Shown here: piece by piece, positions 44,906-56,422 of the stretch
How the letters are laid out: each line of letters begins with the position of its first letter
Numbering within the stretch: the stretch's first letter is position 1
Assembly (NCBI RefSeq): GCF_026151205.1
Contig: NC_087083.1
Coordinates: forward strand, 5,062,460-5,126,459
Direction of reading: 5' to 3'
From: Bolinopsis microptera
Taxonomy: Eukaryota > Ctenophora > Tentaculata > Lobata > Bolinopsidae
DNA length: 64,000 bases
Program-made: the position numbers and the translations under genes
The notes under the pieces: model-generated
Told to the model about the DNA's origin: nothing
Database searches by the model: none
The model's input: the letters and a program-made list of their open reading frames with translations, nothing else

Positions 44906-46685
44906 ATGAATCCACGTAAGAATATAGAGGATCACCGACCCTTTCCGAACGGGCTGGCTAAAAGGAAGGACAACCATCTCAACATTTTCATCAACCCGTT
45001 AAAGATTACCATGATCATGATTCTTCTTGTTCTCACGGAGGTTGCCGCTGGTAAGAATTTAAGTTTTCCCCCGATTTTTAAGGCATATATTCGCGGCAAA
45101 TTGTTTCACCAAAAAATAACAATATTACCTGACTAACAGTCGACTTAATAAACCAGTCGAGTACGAAATAACGGTAACGATTGGATCACAGCATCAGTGG
45201 AGTGGAACAGACGACGCCCAGTACGTGACAATTGACGGAACGCTGGGAGAAACAGAGGAGGTGCGGTGCGGAGGGGACGGAGATTACACCCCGGGCGTAG
45301 AAGTAACATGCACAGTGGAGAGTGTGGTAGATATTGGACACTTCAGATGTGTTATTTGGAGAACTGGAGGTGGAGATGCGTGGAATTTGGATAAGGTATG
45401 TTTGGAATTTAGATGGAATTTTTTTGAAGGACTTTTAATGTTCTTGGAATTCAGGTGAGAGGTTGGAAGCTCGCTGAGTTTGATGTCTTAAATAAAGAAA
45501 TAATGTGATGCTGTTTATCATATTCAATATTCAGTCCCTTGTTTGAAATAAATAAGAGCTATGTATTATGTTTCCCTTTCGTGTTACCCCATTGGTACCG
45601 TATGAGGCCCTGAACGCCTCCCTGAGGGCTTTGCATTTTTAGGCCTATAAGGTTCACCATGGTAATATTAGCTTAGGGCGCAATTTTGAGAGATTGTTCT
45701 TATTTCCAATGCCCAGACCCTTCCAATATAATTGAGGGATGTAAGCTGTCATGAACGATGTTACTGAAATGTTACTAAAATGATACTAAAATTTTATTAA
45801 AATTTTATTAAAATGTAACTAAAATGTTATTAGAATTTTATTAAAATTTTATTAAAATGTTACTAAAATGTTACTAAAATGTTATTAAAATGTTACTAAA
45901 ATGTTATTAAAATGTTACTAAAATGTACTAAAATTTCAGTTGAGTATGACTATAGACGGGAGTGTACCCATGGTGTATTGGAATCCTATCGAGCTAGATG
46001 ACGAACAAATACAAGAACTTTGGTTCGGTAAGTTATTTTGCTTCAAGGTTTTAGTCTAACATATTTTTAGTCCGATAAAGTACATAATTATAAAATAAAA
46101 AAATTCATCGAGTTTTTTGTGTACGTTGTTCCCAATGGCAATACCAAGTGTAACCAAATGAGCATATTATTATGAAAAGCTCTTCCCACCACGCGGGGCT
46201 TGTAACGAACTTTCTTACAATACTATTCGTAAATACATTTATAAGAATAATTTTCAGATCCTGTCGCAATAAAGAGCATTGAAATGACAACCGAAGACGC
46301 TAGCTATCCGGTCACCAACCTCTACGATGGAAACTACAATAGTTTTGCACATGATATGCAGGGAATAGGTCCTAATCCTAATGGATTCAGCATAACGATC
46401 TTCCTACCTTTCACAGCCAGAATATCCGCTATCAGACTCATCAATAGGTTGGACTGTTGTAAAGAAAGAATTTTGGGATTTAACATTTTCATTGTGAATA
46501 AGGACGGATCAAAGATTAGCGTTGGAACAATAGCGGAAGAAAAATCATACTACGAATTTTTCAAAGAAGGAGTTGGTGATAAGATTGAGATAAGAAAAGA
46601 GGGAAATGTAGGAGACGTCAATCTGGCAGAGGTTGAAGTGTACGGTGTCTTACGACCAGGTAAAAACCGCTTATTTTCACAATGA
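44906..46685 (+). CDS. Secreted PLAT-F5/8C protein, cluster gene 1
   Basis: Exons: 44906-45050, 45157-45395, 45940-46027, 46258-46685, giving 299 aa. Exon 1 ends in a hydrophobic signal or anchor (ITMIMILLVLTEVAA). Exons 2-3 form one PLAT-like beta-sandwich (VEYEITVTIGSQHQW, WNLDKLSMTIDG). Exon 4 is an F5/8C/discoidin-like module (YPVTNLYDGNYNSF, LAEVEVYGV) with a CC pair near the middle. The start is uncertain: the frame is also open from 44792, but genes 2 and 3 are not open there, which favours the inner ATG. A good phase-1 donor (CAG|GTAAAA) precedes the stop in all four copies, so a further exon is possible. The role is unknown; F5/8C modules often bind glycans or lipids. Confidence 0.75.
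45763..45936 (+). repeat. ATGTTACTAAA tandem repeat before exon 3 of cluster gene 1
   Basis: About 15 units of 10-11 bp, sharing TTACTAAAAT and TTATTAAAAT. Shorter versions stand at the same place in genes 2 (51370-51425), 3 (57350-57380) and 4 (62180-62280), so copy number has changed since the duplications. Confidence 0.85.
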
Positions 46686-47705
46686 ACCACCTCTTGTGAA
46701 AAGTGAAATTTCAACGGGCTACACGACGTTTCACGGTTATTGATAGCCTTTCCCTACCAAAAGACCGAATTGCCCGCCAACCCCCTCCCCCCCTCCAAAC
46801 ATCTTAAATGATCTTGTAAATCACCCTTAACAACAGATATCATACTTTTATTTTTGAAGCAGTAACATGATTTTACCGGCCGTGAGTAACAAGCTCACTG
46901 CTTAGTGCTTAACATCATTCCAAAGAAGCATACTCGATTATAATTGATAAATTAAATCATAATCGATATTAATCATGATAACATACGTCTATGTTATGAT
47001 AATGGGTTGCTTACATGTGACTCTTCAAGTACTGCAAGACCAGTTTTTTTTATTCAAAAAAAATTCAGACACGAACGCCTAGCAGACAAAATCCAGGTTC
47101 GAGCTGATTAGTTCACAAGTGCAGGGTATATTCACGGTACCTACGTATCGAGATGACTCTGCATCTGGTCTCGGACCGAAAACTTTTTAAGTCAAAAATT
47201 TTTCAAAGTTTTACTGAAAACTATCCTTGTTCATGCTTCATGCTACCCTGATCATTATTAGCCGAAAATATTTTGTGTGTTTCCCAAGTCCGCACCTACC
47301 CTTCGATATACGATGTTGGACTCAAGGGTTCCCCTTGTAATTTGATGTCGGAAGGCAGGCCTCCCCATTGCAATACGAACTCGGAAGCGGGAGCTCTGTC
47401 TCTAGAGGTACGTATCGAGAATCGAGATGACTCTGCATCTGGTCTCGGACCGAAAATGTTCTAAGTCAAAAATTTTTCAAAGTTTTTCTAGAAACTATTC
47501 TTCATTTCTTGTTCATGCTTCTTTGATCATTATAAACCGAAAATATTTTTTCGGTTTTCGAAGTCAGCACCTACCCTTCGATATACGATTTTGGACTCGG
47601 GGGTTCCCCCTTTGTAATGCGATCTCGGAAATACATTTAAACAGGATCTACAGGGTGAACCACATAAAATTTAACTTAAAAAAGGTATCACCCGCCTCAT
47701 TAGCA

Positions 47706-47838
47706 AATTTTAACAAAATTTAACAAAATTTAACAAAATTTAACAAAATTTAACAAAATTTAACAAAATTTAACAAAATTTAACAAAATTTAACAAAATT
47801 TAACAAAATTTAACAAAATTTAACAAAACTTAACAAAA
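47706..47838 (+). repeat. TAACAAAATT decamer array
   Basis: Twelve or thirteen perfect 10-bp units. The matching array of the next block lies at 53219-53350. Confidence 0.9.
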
Positions 47839-47883
47839 TTTTGCAAATTTTACTGTCCGCCTATGTCCGCTTATGTTCGCCTA

Positions 47884-48018
47884 TGTCCTGTCCTCATGTC
47901 CTGTCCTGTCCTCATGTCCTGTCCTGTCTTCATGTCCTGTCCTGTCCTGTCCTGTCCTGTCCTGTCCTGTCCTGTCCTGTCCTGTCCTGTCCTGTCCTGT
48001 CCTGTCCTGTCTTGTCCT
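47884..48018 (+). repeat. CCTGT pentamer array
   Basis: About 25 units, the first ones interrupted by CATGT. Its counterpart at 53388-53535 is a purer run of about 29 units. The Cys/Pro/Leu/Ser frames across it are not genes. Confidence 0.9.
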
Positions 48019-49057
48019 TTCTGGATTAAGTGAGACAAGCGGACATAGACGACCGTGTCGTTGTCAGCCCCCCCCCCCCCCCCCCCCCCCCCTTTAAAGA
48101 GAGGCCGGACCAAAATGGCCCACGAAAGGATAGCATGAAAATTCTCTGCCTGCCTCATAGGTATGGCATTCCTGATGGTATGCCGGAGTAATCACTATGA
48201 GGAGATGATGGAGGTGAGGTATCAAGCGAACAGAGATGTGCACCGTGTTACTTTTAGGCGGCAGCGGTCTGGTGCCAAAAATTTATGCAACCTTTTGCTT
48301 TTAACTTAATTTGCACGTGGGCGGTCGTACAGACAAACATTCTACAGACAGAAATAATTCTTTGAATTATAGTATTGACTAGAACCAGGAAAAATATTCA
48401 GGGGAGACACCACATCATGCAGATACTTATCGTAATTATATTTATCATCAAGGAGTGAATCGAGAAATCTGTAAGATTAAGTCATTAAAATTGAACTAAT
48501 ATTGAACATAAGCTTGCTAGATGTTCTCGTTAGAGACCAAAATATATGCCTCCTGACTCCTGAGCAGCTGAGAATAACAATATAATCATACGAGTTTAAA
48601 TATAATTTACATCTTATAAAAGGTATATGTAGCTAGACTAAGTAATACTGGTTGCTCTAAATACACAGCTTTTGGTCGTAAGACCTCTAAGGACATACTA
48701 AGCTACTGAAGATTTTGGCTATTTCGATTTATGAATAATTTTTAGATGTTAAGTATAAGTATATGCTAGGTATGTTTTGTCGGAATCTTATCGGAGCGCC
48801 CTATATTATGATCATGATTCCATTTTGCCCATAGAAAACAACAAATCCTGCCCCAAGCGAAGTAAGATCCTTACTCCGGTGAAAGAGAAGGTCTGTATTC
48901 TGTATTTTGACCCACGGCCCACCAATCTCAGTCGATGCTTTTACCAAGTCATTACTTTAGCTAAAGATTTAATCTTCTAAAAATAGCTGGCCTCGCAAAA
49001 TACCTCAAAGGAGTTGCATAATATGGATATTTAGTCTTTACTCTTTGTCTATTTTAG

Positions 49058-50165
49058 GAGGGTACCTTTTGTGGGCCGATTATTTTCCCTACCCTGAAAG
49101 TTCACCACGTTTATGTGAATACTTGGACACAGACTTGAAAGACGCTCATGAACATTTGTACGATCTACTGCCTCGGTGTCTAATGTCTATTGCAAAGAGA
49201 GCATTGATCTGGACAGAGAGCAATGGCCTGGACAGATACATTTTGACTATAAACTTATGCTTGCTTTTCTGCAAGGTAAGTGGTAACCCACGACCCACAA
49301 GTCAGTGCGCCAACGTTTTGGTTTATAGCATGTCCAATCCTCTAACAACTTATTAGACTTAGAGGATACAATCGCGTCGTGAGAAATATAAATAATAATA
49401 TTTCAAAGCACCCTTCCTCACATTGCAGATATCACTATCAATCATTGTGAATTCGCCGGATCTAAATGTTTCTATATAACGTCATGTAGTATTGTTTCGG
49501 TCAGTTAAAATTACTGATTTTAAAAACTTATACCAATTTGTTTAAAAAACGGAGGAGTCTCAGAATGAGTAAATAGGCCAGCACTTTTATACTAAGCCTC
49601 TTTGTGTGCCCTTTCGTTTATAGATGTTATTATATATATATTATATATATACTAGAAAACCCGTGGTCACAGGGAGGAAGCTAATAGTAATAGTATTTTT
49701 TGTTAGTTTAAATCGCGTTGAAATGTTGCTCGCACTAAACACAACGTAATATCAACAAAACCGATAAAAATGCCGTTCTAACAATCTTTGCACGTGCAAG
49801 TGCGTGTAACAACCCTCGTTATAACACGCCAATTGTTATTTCTCCAAAAAGGAATACAACGGTTTTATCTGCTTCTCGGCCGGTAAGCTGAAAGACGCCA
49901 TTACATTTATATTGCTCAATAGTTTTGTTTCTTTTGGAGGTCAGATCCTCTGACAGACGAAAGGTATTCCCATGAGAGGGAATTCAAGTGGTCAGTTCGC
50001 CGATCTTTCTATAGGGAAGTGTGAATTTAACTACATGACCAAACTCATCAAGGAAAAGAAGTTCAGCCTTGGTAAGCTTCTCTCTAAGAACTGCAGATAT
50101 GTTGACGATTTCGGCACTATCAACTATCTAAAGTTTGCCAATCTCATCGGGTCAATCTATCCACC
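49058..50165 (+). pseudogene. Reverse transcriptase-like fragment, block 2 (broken)
   Basis: The first piece, 49058-49275, reads GGYLLWADYFPYPESS and then loses frame by a one-base deletion near 49173 relative to block 3. The second piece, from about 49938, carries the RT motif GIPMRGNSSGQFADL and the YVDD box, but a TGA interrupts it just before (CTCTGACAG, where block 3 has CTTAGACAG). About 660 bases of other sequence, partly a repeat, separate the pieces. The GIPMG-type motif B and YVDD place it among retroelement reverse transcriptases. It is too short to classify further. Confidence 0.7.
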
Positions 50166-50446
50166 AGTCTATAATTACCGCTGCAATGCACGAGTTACTG
50201 AGAGACCGGATCCTTTAGCTCTAATTGGCTCTACTACAACATTCATAACCTACTACAAAATTCATAACGGTCCTTTGATAAGATTTTAGTAAAGACAAAC
50301 GGAGGAAAACTGAAAAGTGAGCTAATTAAATGGGTGGGAGAGGTGTTACAAAAGAGTGTAGGTCCCTACTTTACAATTCAACTGTTTTGTTTTGCATGCT
50401 CTCGGACAGCTAAGGTAAAATTGACAATAATAGAATTATTCCCAGT

Positions 50447-52164
50447 ATGGATTTGAGGGATCACCACCCCTTTTGGCACGCGATGGCTAAAAGGAAAGAC
50501 AACCATCTCAACATTTTGATCAACCCGTTCAAGATTACCATGATCGTGATTCTTCTTCTCACGGAGGTTGCCGCTGGTAAGAATTTAAGTTTTCCCCCCG
50601 ATTTTTAAGGCATAAATTCACTAAATTTGCGGCAAATTGTTTCACCAAAAACAACAATATGACCTGACTAACATTCGACTTAATAAACCAGTCGAGTACG
50701 AAATAACGGTAACGATTGGATCACAGCATCAGTGGAGTGGAACAGAAAACACCCAGTACGTGACAATTGACGGAACGCTGGGAGAAACAGAGGAGGTGCG
50801 GTGCGGAGGGGACGGAGATTACACCCCGGGCGTAGAAGTAACCTGTACAGTGGAGAGTGAGGTAGATATTGGACACTTTAGATGTGTTATTTGGAGAACT
50901 GGAGGTGGAGATGCGTGGAATTTGGATAAGGTATGTTTGGAATTTAGATAGGGTTTTCAAAGGAATTTTAAGGTTTTTGGAATTTACATAAGGTTAGAAG
51001 GTTGCTGAGTTTGGCGTCTTAGACCTTTAGATACAGAAATAATTTGATGCTTTTTATTGGATTACGTCCCTTGTTTGGGACGTAATCCAAATAAGACCGA
51101 TGTATTATGTTTCCCTTTCGTGTTACCCCATCGGTACCGTATGAGGCCCTGAACGCCTCCCTGAGGGCTTTGCATTTTTAGGACTATAAGGCTATAAGGT
51201 TCAACATGGTAACATGATGGGCACAATTTTGAGAGATTGTTCTTATTTCCAACGCCGAGACCCTTCCAATATAATTGAGGGATGTAAGCTGTCATGAACA
51301 GGATAATCAGTATATTACTTTAATCCAAATTTTCAAGTCTGAAGATATATCAAACATTAAACTCTAACAATGTTACTAAAATGTTACTAAAATGTTACTA
51401 AAATGTTACTAAAATGTTACTAAAATTTCAGCTGAGTATGACTATAGACGGGAGTCTACCCATGGTGTATCGGAATCCTATCGAGCTAGATGACGAACAA
51501 ATACAAGAACTTTGGTTTGGTAAGTTATTTTGCTTTAAGGCTTTAGTCTAATATATTTTTAGTCTGATAAAGTACAAAATTATTATTTTTTAAATTCGTC
51601 GAGTTTTTTGTGTATGTTGTTACCAATACCAAGTGTAACCAAATGAGCATATTATTATGAAAATTCCGTCCCACCACGCGGAGCTTATAACAAACTTTCT
51701 TACAATGCTATTCATAAAAACATTTATAAGAATCATTTTCAGATCCTGTCGCAATAAAGAGCATTGAAATGACAACCGAAAACCCTAGCTATCCGGTCAC
51801 CAACCTCTACGATGGAAACTACGATAGTTTTGCACAGGGGATAGGTCATCCTAATGGATTCAGCATAACGATCTTCCTACCTTTCACAACCAGAATATCC
51901 GCTATCAGACTAATCAATAGGTTGGAATGCTGTAAAGATAGAATTGTGGGATTTAACGTTTTCATTATGAATAAGGACGGATCAAAGATTATCGTTGGAA
52001 CAATAGCGGAAGTAAAATCATACTACGAATTTTTCGAAGAAGGAGTTGGTGATAAGATTGAGATAAGAAAAGAGGGAAATGTAGGAAAAGTCAATCTGGC
52101 AGAGGTTGAAGTGTACGGTGTCTACCGCGACCGACCAGGTAAAAACCGCTTATTTTCACTATGA
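50447..52164 (+). CDS. Secreted PLAT-F5/8C protein, cluster gene 2
   Basis: Exons: 50447-50576, 50692-50930, 51432-51519, 51743-52164, giving 292 aa. The start MDLRDHHPFWH is shorter than in gene 1 because the upstream frame is shifted here. The signal or anchor is ITMIVILLLTEVAA. The PLAT-like part (VEYEITVTIG, TPGVEVTC, LSMTIDGSL) and the F5/8C part (YPVTNLYDGNYDSF, RLECCKDRIVGF) are intact. Before the terminal RPGKNRLFSL it carries an extra Arg-Asp pair (YRDRPG). In the exon 2 reading the acceptor must be CCAG at 50688-50691, since the AG used as an alternative in other copies is absent here; this fixes the splice site for the family. Confidence 0.75.
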
Positions 52165-54889
52165 ACCACCTCTTTATCAAAAGCTTTCAAGGGTTCCACC
52201 ACGCGACGGACGATAAATTTCGGGACAGCAAAATTTCAACCTTACACGACGCGACGTTTAACGGCTATTGGTAGTCTTTCTCTACCTTTCCCTACTGAAG
52301 TGCGCCAAACATCTTTGATCTTGTAAATCACCCTTAACAACAGATATCATACTTTTATTTTTACCAGCCGTGAGTAACAAGTTCACTGCTTAGTGCTTAA
52401 CATCATTCCAAAGAAGCATACTCGATTATAATTTAAAAAATAAATCATAATCGATATTAATCATGATAACATACGTCTATGTTATGATAATGGGTTGCTT
52501 ACATGTGACTCTTCAAGTACTGCAAGACTGTAAGACCAGTTTAGTCAGCCACCCAATGTTTTTATTCAAAAATAATCCAGACACGAACGCCTAGCAGACA
52601 AAATCCAGGTTCGAGCTGATTAGTTCACAAGTGCAGGGTATATTCACGGCACGTATCGAGATGACTCTGCATCTGGTCTCGGACCGAAAACTTTTTAAAT
52701 TTTTCAAAGTTTTTCTAAAAACTATCCTTGTTCATGCTTCAAGCTACACTGATCATTATTAGCCGAAAATATTTTTTGTGTCTCTTAAGTCTGCACCTAC
52801 CCTCCGATATACGATGTTGGACTCGAGGGTTCCCCTTGTGAAGCGATCTCGGAAGGCAGGCCTCCCCATTGCAATACGAACTCGGAAGCGGGAGCTCTGT
52901 CTCTAGAGAGCTAGAGGTACGTATCGAGATGACTCTGCAATCCGCATCTGGTCTCGGACCGAAAATGTTCTGAGTCAAAAATTTTTCAAAGTTTTTCTAG
53001 AAACTATTCTTCTTCATGTTTCATGCTTCTTTGATCATTATAAACAGAAAATATTTTTTCGGTTTTCGAAGTCAGCACCTACCCTTCGATATACGATTTT
53101 TGACTCGGGGGTTCCCCCTTTGTAATGCGATCTCGGAAATAAATTTAAACAGGATCTACAGGGTGAACCACATAAAATTTAACTTTAAAAATTGGTATCA
53201 CCCGCCTCATTAGCAAATTTTAACAAAATTTAACAAAATTTAACAAAATTTAACAAAATTTAACAAAATTTAACAAAATTTAACAAAATTTAACAAAATT
53301 TAACAAAATTTAACAAAATTTAACAAAATTTAACAAAATTTAACAAATTTTACTGTCCGCCAATGTCCGCTTATGTTCGCCTATGTGCTGTCCTGTCCTG
53401 TCCTGTCCTGTCCTGTCCTGTCCTGTCCTGTCCTGTCCTGTCCTGTCCTGTCCTGTCCTGTCCTGTCCTGTCCTGTCCTGTCCTGTCCTGTCCTGTCCTG
53501 TCCTGTCCTGTCCTGTCCTGTCTTGTCCTGTCTTGTCCTTTCTGGGTTATATGAGACAAGCGGACATAGACGGACGTGTCAGTGTCAGCCCCCCCCCCCC
53601 CTTTTTAAGAGAGGCCGGACCAAGGTGACCCACGAAAGGATAGCATGAAGATTCTCTGCCTGCCTCTGGGGTATGGCATTCCTGATGGTAAGTCGGAGAA
53701 ATCACTATGAGGAGATGATGGAGGTGAGGTATCAAGCGAACAGAGATGTGCACCGTGTTACTTTTAGGGCTTAGGCGGCAGCGCCGCAGCGGTCTGGACG
53801 CCAAAACTTGGTCGGCGTCGACGGCGAATCGAGGTGGTGCACGTCTCTGCAAGCGAAGTTCTGAAATAAGTCGACATGGACTGAATAGCAGCTGACTTAG
53901 ACAATATCTATTAGGAAGTTCACCATTTTATAGGTTCATCTTTTATGAAACAAATAATAATTTCATAATTATGATTGTTTGTCTACGACTCACATAAACT
54001 CCAATTTCCAATTGCGCTAATTAACAATTGAGTGAGAAACCGATCAAAATGTCGTTCGTAAATCGTTGCACGTGCACTTGCGCGTTCAACACCATGGTAA
54101 TTATGCAACCTTTTGCTTTTTACTTAATTTGCACGTGGGCGGTCGTACAGACAGACGTTCTACAGACAGAAATAATTCTTTGAATTATAGTATTGACTAG
54201 AACCAGGAAACATATTCAGGGGAGACACCACATCGTGCAGATACTTTTCGTAATCATATTTATCAGCAAGGAGGGAATTGAGAAATCTGTAAGATTAAGT
54301 CATTAAAATTGAACTAATATTGAACATAAGCTTGCTAGAGGGTCTCGTTAGGGACCAATATATGCCTCCTGACTCCTGAGCAGCTGAGAATAACAATATA
54401 ATCATACGAGTTATATAATTTACATCGTATAAAAGGTATATGTAGCTAGATTAAGTAATACTGTGACACTATCAGTTTTCCTGGTTGCCCTAAATACACA
54501 GCTCTAAGGACAGACTAAGCTACTGAAGATTTTGGCTATTTCGATTTATGAATAATTTTTAGATGTTAAGTATAGGTATAAGTATATGCTAGGTATGTTT
54601 TGTCGGAATCTTATCGGAGCGCCCTATATTATGATCATGATTCCATTTTGACCATAGAAAACAACAAATCCTGCCCCAAGCGAAGTAAGATCCTTACTCC
54701 GGTGTAAGAGAAGGTCTGTATTAGTGTATTCTGTATTTGTGACCCACGGCCCACCAATCTCAGTCGATGCTTTTACCAAGTCATTACTTTAGCTAAAGAT
54801 TTAATCTTCTAAAAATAGCTGGCCTCGCGAAATACCTCAAAGGAGTTGCATAATATGGATATTTAGTCTTTACTCTTTGTCTATTTTAG

Positions 54890-56148
54890 GAGGGTACCTT
54901 TTGTGGGCCGATTATTTTCCCTACCCTGAAAGTTCACCACGTTTATGTGAATACTTGGACTCAGACTTGAAAGACGCTCATGAACATTTGTACGATCTCC
55001 TGCCCTCGATGTCTAATGTCTATTGCAAAGAGATCATTGATCTGGGTAGAGAGCAATGGCCTGGACAGATACATTTTGACTATAAACTTATGCTTGCTTT
55101 TCTGCAAGGTGAGTGGTAACCCACGACCCACAAGTCAGTGCGCCAACGTTTTGGTTTATAGCATGTCCAATCCCCTAACAACTTATTAGACTTAGAGGAT
55201 ACAATCGCGTCGTGAGAAATTTAAATAATAATAATAATATTTCAAAGCACCCTTCCTCACATTGCACATATCACTATCAGTCAATGTGAATTCGCTTAAA
55301 ACGTCGGATCTAAATGTTTCTATATAACGTCATGTAGTATTGTTTCGGTCAGTTAAAATTACTGATTTTAAAAACTTATATCAATTTGTTTTAAAAAATG
55401 AGGTCGATTTAACCAACTGCAACCTAGTGAACTTAGCGAGGGATCGTCTAGAATGGAAGAGTTTATTTACTATGAGACATATAATTGAACGGAGGAGTCT
55501 CAGAAAGAGTAAATAGGCCAGCACTTTTATACTAAGCCTCTTTGTGTGCCCTTTCGTTTATAGATGTTATTATATATATATTATATATATACTAGAAAAC
55601 CCGTGGTCACAGGGAGGAAGCTAATAGTAATAGTATTTTTTGTTAATTTAAATCGCGTCAAAAAATATCCTACACAACTGAAGATACAGACGATTGAAAT
55701 GTTGCTCGCACTAAACACAACGTAATATCAACAAAACCGATAAAAATGCCGTTCTAACAATCTTTGCACGTGCAAGTGCGTGTAACAACCCTCGTTATAA
55801 CACGCCAATTGTTATTTCTCCAAAAAGGAATACAACGGTTTTATCTGCTTCTCGGCCGGTAAGCTGAAAGACGCCATTACATTTATATTGCTCAATACTT
55901 TTGTTTCTTTTGGAGGTCAGATCCTTAGACAGACGAAAGGTATTCCCATGAGAGGGAATTCAAGTGGTCAGTTCGCCGATCTTTCTATAGGGAAGTGTGA
56001 ATTTAACTACATGACCAAACTCATCAAGGAAAAGAAGTTCAGCCTTGGTAAGCTTCTCTCTAAGAACTGCAGATATGTTGACGATTTCGGCACTATCGAC
56101 TATCTAAAGTTTGCCAATCTCATCGGGTCAATCTATCCACCAGTCTAT
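54890..56148 (+). pseudogene. Reverse transcriptase-like fragment, block 3 (frames open)
   Basis: The first piece, 54890-55108, is open (GGYLLWADYFPYP to KLMLAFLQ) and begins after an acceptor-like CTATTTTAG. The second piece, 55888-56148, is open through SFGGQILRQTKGIPMRGNSS (motif B) and CRYVDDF (motif C) to IYPP, then runs into unrelated sequence. The 780 bases between include part of the 6691-type repeat and MITE-like text, so a disrupted element is more likely than a spliced gene. The joins GEW and SFGG would be contiguous in an uninterrupted RT. It lacks motif A and the thumb. Confidence 0.65.
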
Positions 56149-56422
56149 AATTACCGCTGCAATGCACAAGTTACTGAGAGACCGGATCCTTTAGCTCTAA
56201 TTGGCTCTACTACAACATTCATAACCTGCTACAAAATGCATAACGGTCCTTTGATAAGATTTTAGTAAAGACAAACGGAGGAAAACTGAAAAGTGAGCTA
56301 ATTAAATGGGTTGGAGAGGTGTTACTAAAGAGTGTAGGTCCCTACTTTACAATTCAACTGTTTTGTTTTGCATGCTCTCGAACAGCTAAGGTAAAATTGA
56401 CAATAATAGAATTATTCCCAGT

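Larger units (their letters stand above)
46686..52165 (+). repeat. Duplicated block containing cluster gene 2
   Basis: The order is spacer, TAACAAAATT array (47706-47830), CCTGT array (47884-48015), poly-C (about 48067-48092), RT-like fragment (49058-50165) and gene 2. The same order and nearly the same sequence return in the next block, about 5.8-6.0 kb further on. Confidence 0.85.

Noticed and set aside
45121-45141. AG at CTAACAG as the acceptor of the PLAT exon
   Set aside because: It is missing in cluster gene 2 and gives the wrong phase; the downstream CCAG is present in all four copies and keeps frame.
47841-48158. Cys-Pro-Val-Leu-Ser repeat peptides (also 53363-53648)
   Set aside because: Pentamer microsatellite CCTGT; open in several frames at once.
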